A stretch of DNA of 64,000 nt from WJMD01 sp964596015. Lineage in GTDB: Bacteria > Joyebacterota > Joyebacteria > Joyebacterales > Joyebacteraceae. Shown here one piece after another: positions 24,936-34,493 of this stretch. The translations under genes were made by a program, and so were the position numbers. Each line of letters starts with the position of its first letter. Position 1 is the stretch's first letter. Under the pieces are notes generated by a model. The model did no database searches. It was not told where the DNA came from and was given only the letters and a program-made list of their open reading frames with translations. The stretch spans positions 1-64,000 of the forward strand of contig CAZQSB010000005.1 in assembly GCA_964596015.1 (NCBI GenBank), read 5' to 3'.

Positions 24936-27346
24936 TTACTTCTTCCTCCGGCTCCGCGTCGTCTTCTTCGCCGTCTTCCTCTTCGGCGCCGCCTTCTTCT
25001 TCGGCGCGGCCTTCTTCGACGTCGTCTTCTTCTTCGNNNNNNNNNNNNNNNNNNNNNNNNNNNNNNNNNNNNNNNNNNNNNNNNNNNNNNNNNNNNNNNN
25101 NNNNNNNNNNNNNNNNNNNNNNNNNNNNNNNNNNNNGTCTTCTTCTTCGCGGCCTTCTTCTTCGGCGCGGTCTTCTTCGTCGCCGTCTTCTTCTTCGCCG
25201 CCTTCTTCTTCGGCGCGGTCTTCTTCTTCGCGGCCGCGGCAGCCTCCCTGGCGGCCTTCTTCGCGGCGCGCTCGACCTCACGCTCGGCCTTTCTGGCCTC
25301 ACGCTCGATCTTCTCCGCCGCCTTCATGAGACGGTCGACCTTGAGGTCGTAAAGCCGCTTCGCCTCGGCAGCGATGTGCTCGGCCGAGACCTCGAACTCC
25401 TTGACGAGCTCCCACGGCTTCCCGGACTCGCCGAAGCGGTCCTTGACTCCGATCATGCCCATGATGATCGGCTCGCCGTAGGCCTTCTCGGACTTCGCGA
25501 CGACGGCGGCGACCTTGTTGCCGAACCCGCCGACCTGGTGCTCCTCGGCCGAGACCACGACGCCGGTATCGACGGCGGCCTTCTCGATCGTCTTCTCATC
25601 AAGAGGCTTCACCGTATGGACGTTCACAACGCGTGTCTCGATGTCGTACTCGTTCTTGAGGATCCACGCCGCGCGCATCGCCTCGGGCACCGAGGGACCG
25701 CAGGCGATGATGGCGATGTCCTCATTCTCGTTCCTGTACTGCGTCCCGAGCGCGTGCTCGAAGGCGTCCTTGAAGTTCTTCTTCTCGCCGCGGAAACGGA
25801 TGACGTTGGCCCTTCCCCACTTGTACGGGGTCTTCTCGTCGGTGACGACCGGCGTCGCCTCGCGCGCGAAGCGGACGTACTTCGGGCCCTTCACCTTGAA
25901 GAGCAGGTGCTCGGTCGCTCGCTTGGTCTCGACCGAGTCGCACGGAACCTCCACGTTCATGTTCGGGAGGCCGCACATCTGGAAGAGCTCCTCGAGCGCC
26001 TGGTGAGTGGCCCCGTCGGGACCGACCGAGACGCCGCCGTGCGCGCCGGCGATCATCACGTTGAACTCGCCGTAGCAGACGGTCGTGCGAAGCTGGTCGA
26101 GGTTCCTTCCCGAGGCAAAGACGCCGTAGGTCCCGAAGACCGGGAGCTTGCCTTCCCTTGCGAGACCGGCCGCGACGCCGGTGCCCGACTGCTCGGCGAT
26201 GCCCATCGAGAACCAGCGGTCCATCCGCTCGGGGTGGTTCTCGTAGAACTGGCTGATGGTGATCGAGCCGGAGATGTCGGCTCCCAGGCACACGATGCGC
26301 TCGTCGTCGCCGTTGTCTGCGAGAGCGCGTCCGAAGCCCTTGCGGGTCGGGTCCATGTCGACCTGCATGTTCGCGGTCTCGTTCCAGAAGTAGTCCTTCG
26401 AGAACTTCGGCTGCTTGGCTTCGAGCTCCTTCTCCGCCTTCTTCTGGTGCTTCTCGGCCAGCGAGAGCATGCGCTTGACGGGTATCTTCTTCTCGAGCCC
26501 GAGCTGTCTGAGGCCCTCCCACATCTGGTCGATGCTGGGCGGCTTGCCGTGCCAGCCGGCGACGTCCTCCATGAAGTCGACGCCCTTGCCCTTCGTGGTG
26601 TGCGCCAGGATCAGGGTCGGCTTGCCCTTGATGCCCTTCGCCTCCTCAAAGGCGCCCACGATCTCGGCCATGTTGTGGCCGTCGATCTCGAGCACCTCCC
26701 AATTGAACGAGCGGTACTTGTCGACGAGCGGATCGACGTTCATGACGTCTTCCACCCACCCGTCGATCTGGAGCCGGTTCTTGTCGATGATGCCGCAGAC
26801 GTTGTCGAGGCCATAGTGCCCGGCCTCCATCGCGGCCTCCCAGATCTGGCCTTCCTGCTGCTCGCCGTCACCCATCAGGCAGTAGACGCGGTAGTCCCTC
26901 TTGTCGAGCCGCGCGGCGAGAGCGCTCCCGACGGCGAGCGACAGGCCCTGACCGAGCGAGCCGGTCGACGCCTCGACGCCCCGGAGCTTCAACCAGTGCG
27001 GATGGCCCTGGTACGGAGCGTAAAGCTTCCTCAGGCGCACGACGTCCTCGACGTCGAAGAAACCGGCCATGCCGAGTCCGATGTAGAGCGAGGGAGCCTT
27101 GTGGCCGACCGACCAGTAGATGCGGTCGCGATCGGGCCACTCGGGCTTCTCAGGATCGTGCTCGGCGACGTGAAGGTAGAGCGCCGCCGTGATGTCCATG
27201 ATCGACAGCGTGCCGCCCGAATGACCCGAGCCGGCCGCGGCCAGAGAGACGAGGTTATAGCCGCGCATCTGGTTCGCGGCCTCGGCCAGCTCCTCGACCG
27301 TGTAGGCCCTGCGGATCTGTCCCGTCTTCGAGTTACGAATCGCCAT
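24936..27346 (-). CDS. tkt: Transketolase with long Lys/Ala/Pro-rich C-terminal tail, split by assembly gap
   Basis: Residues 1-665 are a complete transketolase: GHSGG and GHK His residues, ThDP motif GDGEQQEGQIWEAA ... DKNRLQID, Pyr domain GIAEQSGTGVAAGLAREGK, and C-terminal domain. It moves two-carbon units in the pentose-phosphate or Calvin pathway. From about 666 a charged helix (KIEREARKAEREVERAAKK) leads to AAAKKKTAPKKKAAKKK-type repeats like histone H1 or Hc1 tails. The repeats run into the N gap. After the gap the frame giving KKKTTSKKAAPKKK ... RSRRKK ends at TAA 24936-24938; the frame that stays open through the 100 Ns is an artefact of arbitrary gap length. Tail at least 100 residues; full length unknown. 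Confidence 0.88.
25037..25136. other. Assembly gap (100 N)
   Basis: Exactly 100 Ns, the usual placeholder for a gap of unknown length. It falls inside the low-complexity Lys/Ala/Pro codon repeats of the transketolase tail, which probably caused the assembly break. Confidence 0.98.
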
Positions 27347-27451
27347 GGGTCCTTAAGCCTCCCCGTTACACCGTCACGAGCCTGTGGAACGCGGTGAATA
27401 CCCGTTCATCATTCGTCGGCCCCCCGCTTCCTGAGGGGCCCGGACGTTCCG

Positions 27452-27478
27452 CGAACGGCCCAGAGACCGGGCCGTTCG
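27452..27478 (-). terminator. Hairpin, possible terminator after the MFS gene
   Basis: CGAACGGCCC (27452-27461), loop AGAGACC, GGGCCGTTCG (27469-27478). A 10-bp perfect stem downstream of the minus-strand MFS gene and about 105 bp before transketolase, without a clear T run. Otherwise 27347-27632 holds no gene I can support. Confidence 0.5.
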
Positions 27479-27632
27479 AACAACAGAGAGTACCACGCGG
27501 CGCGCGGCGGTGTAAACCCCGCGAGGGATCGACGGGGACCGGCGACCAGCGCCCGAGACTCCCTCGAGGCCATCGCGAGGCCCGCCTTGACCCGGACTCC
27601 CGGATGCCGCGCTCCATTCGATGCGCGCTCGC

Positions 27633-28883
27633 CTAGATCTCCCGCATGCCGGGAACGGCGTAAAGCGAGAGTCCGCCGACCACGAGGGCCCCGCCCGACA
27701 GCCAGAGGATGAAGGGAATGGGAACGCGGTCCGCCAGGAGCCCGAAGACGGCGAAGGCGATCGGCTGGAGGCCCCCGGAGAGCGTCATCATGAAGCCGAA
27801 CACGCGGCCCCGCATGTCGTCCGGCACGACGCGCTGAATGTAGGACATGATCAGGATGTTCGCGACGCCGAGCGTGACGCCGACCGACCCGATGAGGACG
27901 AGATACGACCTGAAGGTGATGAAGACGCCCATCAGGACCATCGCCGCCCCGGCGAGCGCGATGCCGAGGATGATCCAGGGGTGCTTGCGCTCCCTCTCCT
28001 TCAACACGGCGAGAAGCGCCGACGCGAGAAGGAACCCGACGGAGAACGCGGCCGTCATGAGCCCCAGAGATTCCGCGCCCCGACCGAGGACGTTCTTCGT
28101 GATGAGCGGCAGGAGGATCGCGAACGGCGCGGCGAAGAAGTTGAGAACGGCGGCCACGCGGAGGAACCCGAATATCGTCACGTGCGAGCGCACGAAGCGA
28201 TAGCCGTCGACGACCTCAGACAGGATACGCTTCCGCTTCGGGCCGGGCTTCGTGACGACGGGAATCGAGATGAAGACCTCTGACAGGGCGGAGAGAACGT
28301 ACGAGATGCCGTTCAGAAGGAAGACGCCGCCCACGCCCCACACGGCCACCAGCAATCCGCCGAGCGCGGGTCCCGCTATTCCGGTGCCCTGCGACACCAT
28401 CTGGGAGAGCGAGTTGGCGCGCGTGATCTCGCTCGGGCGAACGAGGTTCGGGATGGTCGCGTTGACGGCGGGACCGAAAAGCACAGATGCCAGTGAGATG
28501 CCGGCCGTCGCGATGAGGAGCTGCCACACCTCGAGCGTGCCTCTGATGGCCAGGAAGGCGATCGTCAGGATGATCCCCCCGCGGGCGAGGTCCATCGCGA
28601 CAATGACGGCCTTCCTGTTCCAGCGGTCGACGTAGCCGCCCGCCACCGGTCCGAAGATGACGGACGGAACGGTCGCGAAGATGAGCACCGTGCCCATGAG
28701 CGCCGCCGAGCCTGTCGTCTCGAGGACCCACCACATGAGAGCGATGGCGTGGACCCGGTCGCCGACCTGAGAGACCAGCTGGCCGATCCAGAGAAGGAGG
28801 AAGTTGCGGTTCCTGAGGACCGCCGGCCGCTTCTCGGCCGCCTCCAGCATCGCTCCCGGGTCACGAATGTCCTCAAGCGACAT
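27633..28883 (-). CDS. MFS transporter, DHA3-type (macrolide-efflux-like)
   Basis: 416 residues, 12 membrane segments. The start NRNFLLLWIGQLVSQVGDRV and the loop AGGYVDRWNRKAVIVAMD (MFS motif A between TM2 and TM3) are typical of DHA3 efflux proteins; IQRVVPDDMRGRVFGFM is the matching motif in the second half. Exports an unknown compound across the inner membrane. A 29-bp gap separates it from hflX on the same strand. Confidence 0.88.
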   Translation of the reverse strand: MSLEDIRDPGAMLEAAEKRPAVLRNRNFLLLWIGQLVSQVGDRVHAIALMWWVLETTGSAALMGTVLIFATVPSVIFGPVAGGYVDRWNRKAVIVAMDLARGGIILTIAFLAIRGTLEVWQLLIATAGISLASVLFGPAVNATIPNLVRPSEITRANSLSQMVSQGTGIAGPALGGLLVAVWGVGGVFLLNGISYVLSALSEVFISIPVVTKPGPKRKRILSEVVDGYRFVRSHVTIFGFLRVAAVLNFFAAPFAILLPLITKNVLGRGAESLGLMTAAFSVGFLLASALLAVLKERERKHPWIILGIALAGAAMVLMGVFITFRSYLVLIGSVGVTLGVANILIMSYIQRVVPDDMRGRVFGFMMTLSGGLQPIAFAVFGLLADRVPIPFILWLSGGALVVGGLSLYAVPGMREI

Positions 28884-28912
28884 CGCTCTCCCCTGTCGTG
28901 AGTGCGCGCTTC

Positions 28913-30175
28913 TCAGTCGGTCTCGCGGACATCGAGACCGAGGCCGCGGACTCTCTCGACCTCGGGTCTCGGCATGCGGACGCGCAGCACGGCCTCACCC
29001 CCGTCGAACGAGCGGGACAGGACCTCTCCGACCTCGTACATGCGCGCTATGGAGCGCCCGTCGGTGACGGGCATCGAGACCTCGACAACGACCTCACGGC
29101 TCTCCACGAACGCGGCGATCGCGGCCGTCACCTGGTCGAGGCCCAGGCCGGTCGTGGCGCTCGTGAAGATCGCGCCCGGGTAGTTCCTGGCCAGGCGGGC
29201 GAGTTCATTCTCCTCGGTCACGCGGTCGACCTTGTTGAACACGATGCGGGTCGGCTTCTCGACCACGCCCAGCTCCTCGAGAACGCCTTCGGCCATCCCG
29301 AGATACCGTTCGGCGTCCGGGCGCGAGGCGTCCACGACGTGAAGCAGCATGTCCGCCTCGACGACTTCCTCGAGTGTCGCGTGGAAGCTGACGACAAGAT
29401 GATGCGGCAGCTTCTTGATGAGACCGACCGTGTCCGTCAGAAGGGCGGCGTGCCCGCCGGGGAGCTCGAGGCGGCGCGTCGTCGGGTCGAGCGTCGCGAA
29501 AAGCAGGTCCTCGGTGAAGACGTCGGCTCCGGTCAGCGCGTTCATGAGCGTCGACTTGCCGGCGTTCGTGTAGCCCACGAGCGCGACGCGCGTCTCGGAC
29601 CGCCGCCTCTTCCTCTGCTCGACACGGTCCTTCTCGACGCGTGCGAGCACCTTCTTGAGGATCTGGATGCGTGTGCGGACCAGGCGGCGGTCGGACTCGA
29701 GCTGGGTCTCGCCCGGCCCTCTGGTGCCGATGCCGCCCCCCAGTCGCTCCAGATGGTCCCAGAGACGCCTGAGCCTCGGCAGCTCGTACTCGAGCTGCGC
29801 GAGCTCCACCTGCGCCCGCGCGACCCTCGTCCTTGCGCGCCTGGCGAAGATGTCGAGGATGAGCTCTGTTCGGTCGATGACCTTGAGCTCGGTCGCCTTC
29901 TCGACCTCCCGAGCCTGGGCCGGCCTCAGGTCATCGTCGAAGATGAGGATGTTCGCATCGTGGAATTCGGCGGCGTGCACGATGCGCTCGACCATGCCGC
30001 TTCCTATGTAGGTCTTGCCGTCGATGCGCGTCCGGTTCTGGACGTACCTGTCGACGACGGTCGCGCCCGCCGTCCTGGCGAGCTGCGCCAGCTCGTCGAG
30101 CGAGTCCTCCTCGGCCTCGACGGTCGTGTCGGGCAGGCTCACCCCGACCAGGATGGCCCGCTCCTCTTTCGGCAT
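28913..30175 (-). CDS. hflX: GTPase HflX
   Basis: 420 residues. N-terminal HflX domain (RAILVGVSL ... YIGSGMVERI), glycine-rich GGGIGTRGPGETQLESDRR, then the G domain with GYTNAGKS (G1), DTVGLI (G3) and FNKVD (G4). It rescues or splits ribosomes under stress. ATG 30175 is used; GGAGGAGG lies about 19 nt further upstream, so a non-ATG start a few codons earlier is possible. The in-frame extension to 30397 overlaps the lipoprotein gene and was not used. Confidence 0.94.
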   Translation of the reverse strand: MPKEERAILVGVSLPDTTVEAEEDSLDELAQLARTAGATVVDRYVQNRTRIDGKTYIGSGMVERIVHAAEFHDANILIFDDDLRPAQAREVEKATELKVIDRTELILDIFARRARTRVARAQVELAQLEYELPRLRRLWDHLERLGGGIGTRGPGETQLESDRRLVRTRIQILKKVLARVEKDRVEQRKRRRSETRVALVGYTNAGKSTLMNALTGADVFTEDLLFATLDPTTRRLELPGGHAALLTDTVGLIKKLPHHLVVSFHATLEEVVEADMLLHVVDASRPDAERYLGMAEGVLEELGVVEKPTRIVFNKVDRVTEENELARLARNYPGAIFTSATTGLGLDQVTAAIAAFVESREVVVEVSMPVTDGRSIARMYEVGEVLSRSFDGGEAVLRVRMPRPEVERVRGLGLDVRETD

Positions 30176-30215
30176 AAAGCGTCGCCTGATGTGGACCTCC
30201 TCCGGAGACGTGACG

Positions 30216-30707
30216 CTAGAGAGAACCCGTGTTGATCTCGATGATCGAGGGTTCGACCCTCGGCGACTCGAACACTCCGCCCTCACGGAACGAGAAAGTA
30301 CGCGTGAGAGCGCCCTTCCGCAGGCGAACCTGCCCCTCGAGCCCCCAGTGGTGCTCGCCGCCGTCGAAGACGCCCCGCAGGGTCTCCTTGAACCCATCCC
30401 ATCGCACGGAGAAGGGGACCTCGACGTCGACCGACGAGTTCGCCGGGACCGACACGTTCTCGACCTGGCGTCCGCGCGCCACCTCGCGGCGGTCGACCTC
30501 GACCAAGTACTCCACGTAGTCGATCTCGGCGCCGAACGAGTTCGGGTTCGACACCTCGACGAGCAGCTCGAACTCGAGCCCGTCCGTGGAGATGCCCACG
30601 AACGCGACCTCGTGGATCGTCATCTTCGGTTCTTCGACCTGCGAGCACGAGGAGAGCGCCGCGGCCGCGACCAGGAGTGTGACGACGAGCGCTGCGTTTC
30701 GTCTCAT
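30216..30707 (-). CDS. LEA type 2 (WHy)-like lipoprotein
   Basis: 163 residues. Lipoprotein signal with lipobox LSSC (Cys21). The mature part has the LEA14/WHy beta-sandwich pattern (HEVAFVGISTDGLEFELLVEVSNPNSF; VPANSSVDVEVPFSV). Envelope-anchored, function unknown; the family is often linked to desiccation or stress. Its start overlaps the stop of the hydrogenase maturation protease gene by 4 nt. Confidence 0.8.
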   Translation of the reverse strand: MRRNAALVVTLLVAAAALSSCSQVEEPKMTIHEVAFVGISTDGLEFELLVEVSNPNSFGAEIDYVEYLVEVDRREVARGRQVENVSVPANSSVDVEVPFSVRWDGFKETLRGVFDGGEHHWGLEGQVRLRKGALTRTFSFREGGVFESPRVEPSIIEINTGSL

Positions 30708-31195
30708 GGCTGTGCCTCCATAGCCGTCGAACCCTCCTCAAGTGCCTCCACAAGCTCGGAGATGATACGTTCGCACGCGGCGGTCACCTCGTCCGACATC
30801 GGTTCGTCGAGCCTCGTGTGACCCGCCTGAACGGCCAGAAGCAGCGTCTCGACTCCGAGTTCCTCTGAGAGAGCCCGCATCACCATGCCGAGCGGCGCGG
30901 CGTGGGTCGCGATGCCGGCGCCGTCGACGTCGTCCTGCCCGAGGAGTCGGACGTCGCCGGGCCTCCCGCCGAAGTCGGCGGCATCGACGAGGAGCACGAG
31001 GTCCGCCTCCGCCCGCCGGAGGGGCCCGAGGTAGTTCTCCGGCGCGGAACCGGCGTCGAAGACACGGTCGGGAAAGCGCTCTCCGAGCGCCCGGGCGACC
31101 GCCGGTCCCACGCCGTCGTCGCCCTTGAGGACGTTCCCCACGCCGACCACGACGAAGCGCCCTGGAAGGCGTTTCCCGAGGGACTCCCGGTCCAC
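30704..31195 (-). CDS. Hydrogenase maturation protease (HycI/HyaD family)
   Basis: 163 residues: VVGVGNVLKGDDGVGPAVARAL at the start (first Ni-sensing acid), LLVDAADFGG (second) and THAAPLGM (His). These endopeptidases clip the C-terminus of the [NiFe] large subunit after nickel insertion. The only candidate substrate here is the large subunit at 58.5-59.7 kb, which has a 32-residue extension. GTG 31195 follows GAGGGAGGA; the frame extends to 31324 through a repeat region without a better start. Confidence 0.87.
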   Translation of the reverse strand: MDRESLGKRLPGRFVVVGVGNVLKGDDGVGPAVARALGERFPDRVFDAGSAPENYLGPLRRAEADLVLLVDAADFGGRPGDVRLLGQDDVDGAGIATHAAPLGMVMRALSEELGVETLLLAVQAGHTRLDEPMSDEVTAACERIISELVEALEEGSTAMEAQP

Positions 31196-31304
31196 GGCTC
31201 CTCCCTCTGTCAGTCTCACATGCCGAACGCTCGATTGAAGCACAGTTGGGGGCCTCTTGGCCATACCGGCGACGCAGAACGACGCTCCGGTCGACGGGGG
31301 ACCT

Positions 31305-31404
31305 CGTGCGGCGGCGGGCGCCACGTCGTGCGTCGCCGTGCCCGCGGCCGTGCGGCGGCGGGCGCCACGTCGTGCGTCGCCGTGCCCGCGGCCGTGCGGC
31401 GGCG
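31305..31404. repeat. 44-bp GC-rich tandem repeat, 2.3 copies
   Basis: Copy 1 is 31305-31348, copy 2 is 31349-31392 (identical) and a partial copy runs 31393-31404. Each starts CGTGCGGCGGCG. It lies in the 388-bp gap (31196-31583) between the divergent maturation-protease and lpoB-like genes. The period is not a multiple of 3 and no gene fits. Confidence 0.9.
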
Positions 31405-31515
31405 AGGAAGGCTGCCGACAGAAGCGGCTTGCGCCGGCGGCCCGGGCGTGGGTAATGTGACTCGCCTACGCGGCGCGAAGCTTGAATGGACGACGGGGAA
31501 CGCGCGTCAGTCAGG

Positions 31516-31549
31516 CGACGACATGACATCCGGACGACGACATGACATC
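31516..31549. repeat. 15-bp direct repeat upstream of the lpoB-like gene
   Basis: CGACGACATGACATC occurs at 31516-31530 and 31535-31549 (19-bp period), 35 bp before ATG 31584. Could be a binding site for a regulator or a small duplication. Confidence 0.7.
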
Positions 31550-31583
31550 AACGGGGTGTTCGGCGGCAGAAGGGAAGCGAACA

Positions 31584-32195
31584 ATGAAGCGAGTGCTGAT
31601 ACGTCTCGCCGTGACGGCCGCGGTCTGCGCGCTGCTCGCGGGATGCGGCGGTCCTCGGGTCGAGAACGTCGACCCGTCGACCGAGGGTTACATCAGTGGC
31701 CGGTGGAACGACTCCGACGCGAGGGCCGTGGCGGAGGACCTGATCCCGCAGGCGCTCGACGGCGTCTGGCTGGACGAGTTCCAGATGCAGCACGGCGACA
31801 GGCCCAGGATCGTCATCGGGCAGATCGTCAACGAGACCGATGAGCATCTGAACGTCGACGTCTTCATGAACGAGCTCCAGCGGGTTCTCATCAACTCCGG
31901 CAGCGTGCGTTTCGTCGCCGACGAGTCGGTGCGGGCCTCCCTGATGGAGGAGGTCGAGTTCCAGCGCGAGATGGCGCGAGGCGGGGGCGTTTCTCCCGAG
32001 GTCGACGAGGGCGTGACCGGCGCGGACTTCATGATGATGGGGACCGTGTCCCAGATCGTCGACCAGGCCGACAGGGAAGCGATCGTCTTCTACCAGGTCG
32101 ACCTCTCCCTGACCGATCTCAGAACGTGGGAGAAGGTCTGGATCGGGACCGCCCAGCGAAAGCACCTCGTGTCCGGTGCCAGAGTGCGCTTCTAA
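31584..32195 (+). CDS. LpoB-like lipoprotein
   Basis: 203 residues. Lipoprotein signal MKRVLIRLAVTAAVCALLAGC (lipobox LAGC). The mature domain (RIVIGQIVNETDEHLNVDVF, MNELQRVLINSGSVRFVADE, TGADFMMMGTVSQI) matches the LpoB/CsgG-like fold of penicillin-binding-protein activators. An outer-membrane regulator of peptidoglycan synthesis is the family role. ATG 31584 is preceded by AAGGGAAG. Followed after 4 bp by a COG3014-type lipoprotein, a recurring pairing. Confidence 0.82.
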   Translation: MKRVLIRLAVTAAVCALLAGCGGPRVENVDPSTEGYISGRWNDSDARAVAEDLIPQALDGVWLDEFQMQHGDRPRIVIGQIVNETDEHLNVDVFMNELQRVLINSGSVRFVADESVRASLMEEVEFQREMARGGGVSPEVDEGVTGADFMMMGTVSQIVDQADREAIVFYQVDLSLTDLRTWEKVWIGTAQRKHLVSGARVRF

Positions 32196-32199
32196 CGCC

Positions 32200-33687
32200 A
32201 TGCCTGACCGGTGTGCCACGAGTGCGCGGGCGCGGCGCGGCCGAACGGCCGTGTTCGCGCTCGCCCTCTTCGTGCTTCTCACGGGCTGCGCGCAGCATGC
32301 CCGGGTCATCTGCGATCCTCTCGAAAAGGCGTCGCGGCGCGAGTTCGACGCCGCCGTCGCGTCGCTCGAGGCGACGAAGCTCGCCGAGTCCGACCGCGAC
32401 CGGTTCCTCTACCATGCCCAGCGCGGACACCTTCTTCATCTCGCAGGCGACTTCGAGGCCAGCAACGAGGCCTTCGAGCGCGCGGTCGCAGCAGGCGAGG
32501 AGCTCGAGCCGACCAGCGTCACGGCGACCATCGCGGACTACACGCTGAACGAAGCCGTCAAGGCCTACCCCGGCGAGGACTACGAGCGCGCGTACCTCCA
32601 CTACTACATGGCCCTGAACTATCTGGCTCTCGACGACCAGGAGGCGGCGCTCGTCGAATGCAGGCGCCTCGACCGGGTCTTCCGCGAGCTCGACGCCAGG
32701 TACGACGATGAGAGGCGCTTCCGGGACGACGGCTTCATCCGCTATCTCTCGGGACTCATCTACGAGTCGACCGGCCGGGTGAACGACGCGTTCGTTGACT
32801 ACAAGGCGGCCGTCCGCGCGTACAGAAGCGCCCCGGGATTCTCCTCTCTCCCGGATGGGCTGGTCTCATCGCTTCGGGCGACGGGGGCGACGCTGAACCT
32901 GGACGCGCAGGTGAGCGAACTTCTGGGAGAGAACGGCGACGCGGCCGCCGACTCCGCGGACGTCGGCCCGTCGGGGCAGAACGGTCGTCGCGCGCCGACA
33001 CCCGCCGCACACGGCTCGCGGCCGGACTCCGAGATCGTCGTCATCATCGACGCCGGCTGGGCCCCCTTCAAGCAGGAGAGATCGGTCGAGGTTCCGATCT
33101 ACAGGCCGCTCGTGCCCGAGGGACTTCGGGGCGAGGACTGGCTGGCGGCGCTCGTGAAGGTGGCCTATCCCGAGTACGTGAGCGTTCCTCTCTCGACCGA
33201 CGCGTTCACCGCGTCGGCCACGCCCGTCGACCCGGACGGCGGTGCGCGCGTCGCACGGGCGGAGAAGGTGAAGGACATCGATCGCCTCGCCCGCGAGACG
33301 CTCGAGCGCAGACTCGGCGCGCTCAAGCTCCGCTCCACCATGCGGGCGACGGCGAAGCAGATCGCGCTCATGAAGCAGAAGGCGGACCACGCGGAGGGCG
33401 CGGAGAACCGGTCGATCGGCGAACGCATACTCCGCGGCATCCTCGAGCGGACGGCGACCGTCCTCACGGCCGAGACAGAACAGGCCGACACCAGAAGCTG
33501 GGTGACGCTGCCGCGCGAGATCCACCTGGCGCGAATCGGCGTCCCTCCGGGCGTCTACGCGGTCGAGCTTCGGGCCGGCGGCGATTCGTCGCTCGTCGAT
33601 ACTGTCCTCGTGGACCCGGACCGCAAGGTCTTCCGTCCCGCGCGCGTCATCGGCGGTCCACACCCCGTTCGGTGCGAGAGAAACTGA
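32200..33687 (+). CDS. COG3014-family lipoprotein with TPR-like helices
   Basis: 495 residues. Signal with lipobox LTGC; helical TPR-like region 30-230 (QRGHLLHLAGDFEASNEAFE; YERAYLHYYMALNYLALDDQ); a Ser/Ala-rich linker about 250-275; then a beta domain (IVVIIDAGWAPFKQER ... VPIYRPLVPEGL) and ending RVIGGPHPVRCERN. The layout fits COG3014 proteins, which travel with LpoB-like genes. Envelope role unknown. Confidence 0.78.
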   Translation: MPDRCATSARARRGRTAVFALALFVLLTGCAQHARVICDPLEKASRREFDAAVASLEATKLAESDRDRFLYHAQRGHLLHLAGDFEASNEAFERAVAAGEELEPTSVTATIADYTLNEAVKAYPGEDYERAYLHYYMALNYLALDDQEAALVECRRLDRVFRELDARYDDERRFRDDGFIRYLSGLIYESTGRVNDAFVDYKAAVRAYRSAPGFSSLPDGLVSSLRATGATLNLDAQVSELLGENGDAAADSADVGPSGQNGRRAPTPAAHGSRPDSEIVVIIDAGWAPFKQERSVEVPIYRPLVPEGLRGEDWLAALVKVAYPEYVSVPLSTDAFTASATPVDPDGGARVARAEKVKDIDRLARETLERRLGALKLRSTMRATAKQIALMKQKADHAEGAENRSIGERILRGILERTATVLTAETEQADTRSWVTLPREIHLARIGVPPGVYAVELRAGGDSSLVDTVLVDPDRKVFRPARVIGGPHPVRCERN

Positions 33688-33708
33688 CAGAGCCTTCCGG
33701 AGGCGGAC

Positions 33709-34479
33709 ATGAAGCGTCGAGAGTATCCCATCCTCGAGTTCGACCCGTCGCGGCGTTCGACCATCGAGGCCTCCTCGAGCATTCGGGCCATCGACACGCC
33801 CAGGCACTGCGTTCCGGTGTTCTTCCAGGACGTCATCGACCGGCTCCTCGAGAAGGGAGACGCCCGCGAGATCGCCTGCATGGGCTCTGAGATGGGACGC
33901 CACCCGCTCTACGAGACGGAGCGGGCCGGCAGGCGTGTCGCGTTCTTCCAGCCGGGCATCAGCGCGCCCTTCGCCGCGGCCATGCTCGAGGAGGTGATCG
34001 CCTACGGATGTCGCAGGTTCATCGCGTGCGGCGCGGCCGGGGTGCTCGACAGGGATGTCGCGGTCGGGCACATCGTCGTCCCGACGGCCGCGGTCCGGGA
34101 CGAGGGAACGAGCTACCATTATCTTCCGCCCTCGCGGGAGGTCGAGCCGTCGCCGGAGGCGGTCAGGGCCGTCGAGGAGACCCTCGAGGAGAACGGTCTC
34201 GAGTATCTGACCGCGAAGACCTGGACGACCGACGCGATCTACCGCGAGACGCCGGAGAAGATCCGCCTGAGACGCGCGGAAGGTTGCCTGACGGTCGAGA
34301 TGGAGGCGGCGGCCTTCTTCGCGGTCGCGGCGTTCCGGGGAGTGACCTTCGGGCAGCTTCTCTACGGAGGGGACGACGTCAGCGGCGAGGAGTGGGACTC
34401 GCGTGACTGGAACAGGAGAACGGACGTCAGGGACCGGCTCTTCGAGTTGGCCGTCGAGGCATGCCTGAAACTCGAGTGA
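33709..34479 (+). CDS. Nucleoside phosphorylase (PNP/UDP family)
   Basis: 256 residues. FIACGAAGVLDRDVAVGHIVVP is the family phosphate/base-binding loop; WTTDAIYRETPEK and LTVEMEAAAFFAVA (the MEA ribose-binding motif) follow. Catalyses phosphorolysis of a purine or uridine nucleoside for salvage; which one is not decided by the sequence. Confidence 0.87.
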   Translation: MKRREYPILEFDPSRRSTIEASSSIRAIDTPRHCVPVFFQDVIDRLLEKGDAREIACMGSEMGRHPLYETERAGRRVAFFQPGISAPFAAAMLEEVIAYGCRRFIACGAAGVLDRDVAVGHIVVPTAAVRDEGTSYHYLPPSREVEPSPEAVRAVEETLEENGLEYLTAKTWTTDAIYRETPEKIRLRRAEGCLTVEMEAAAFFAVAAFRGVTFGQLLYGGDDVSGEEWDSRDWNRRTDVRDRLFELAVEACLKLE

Positions 34480-34493
34480 CGGGGAGGGACGGC

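Noticed and set aside
24109..25302. Minus-strand frame spanning the N gap
   Set aside because: Arg-repeat translation of the transketolase tail in the wrong frame, then antisense of the GNAT gene.
30176..30397. N-terminal extension of HflX
   Set aside because: Would overlap the lipoprotein gene by 180 bp and adds Arg/Ser-rich sequence not found in HflX; start at 30175 matches the family.
31305..31404. Possible CRISPR array
   Set aside because: Repeat units are contiguous with no spacers and only 2.3 copies; no cas genes.
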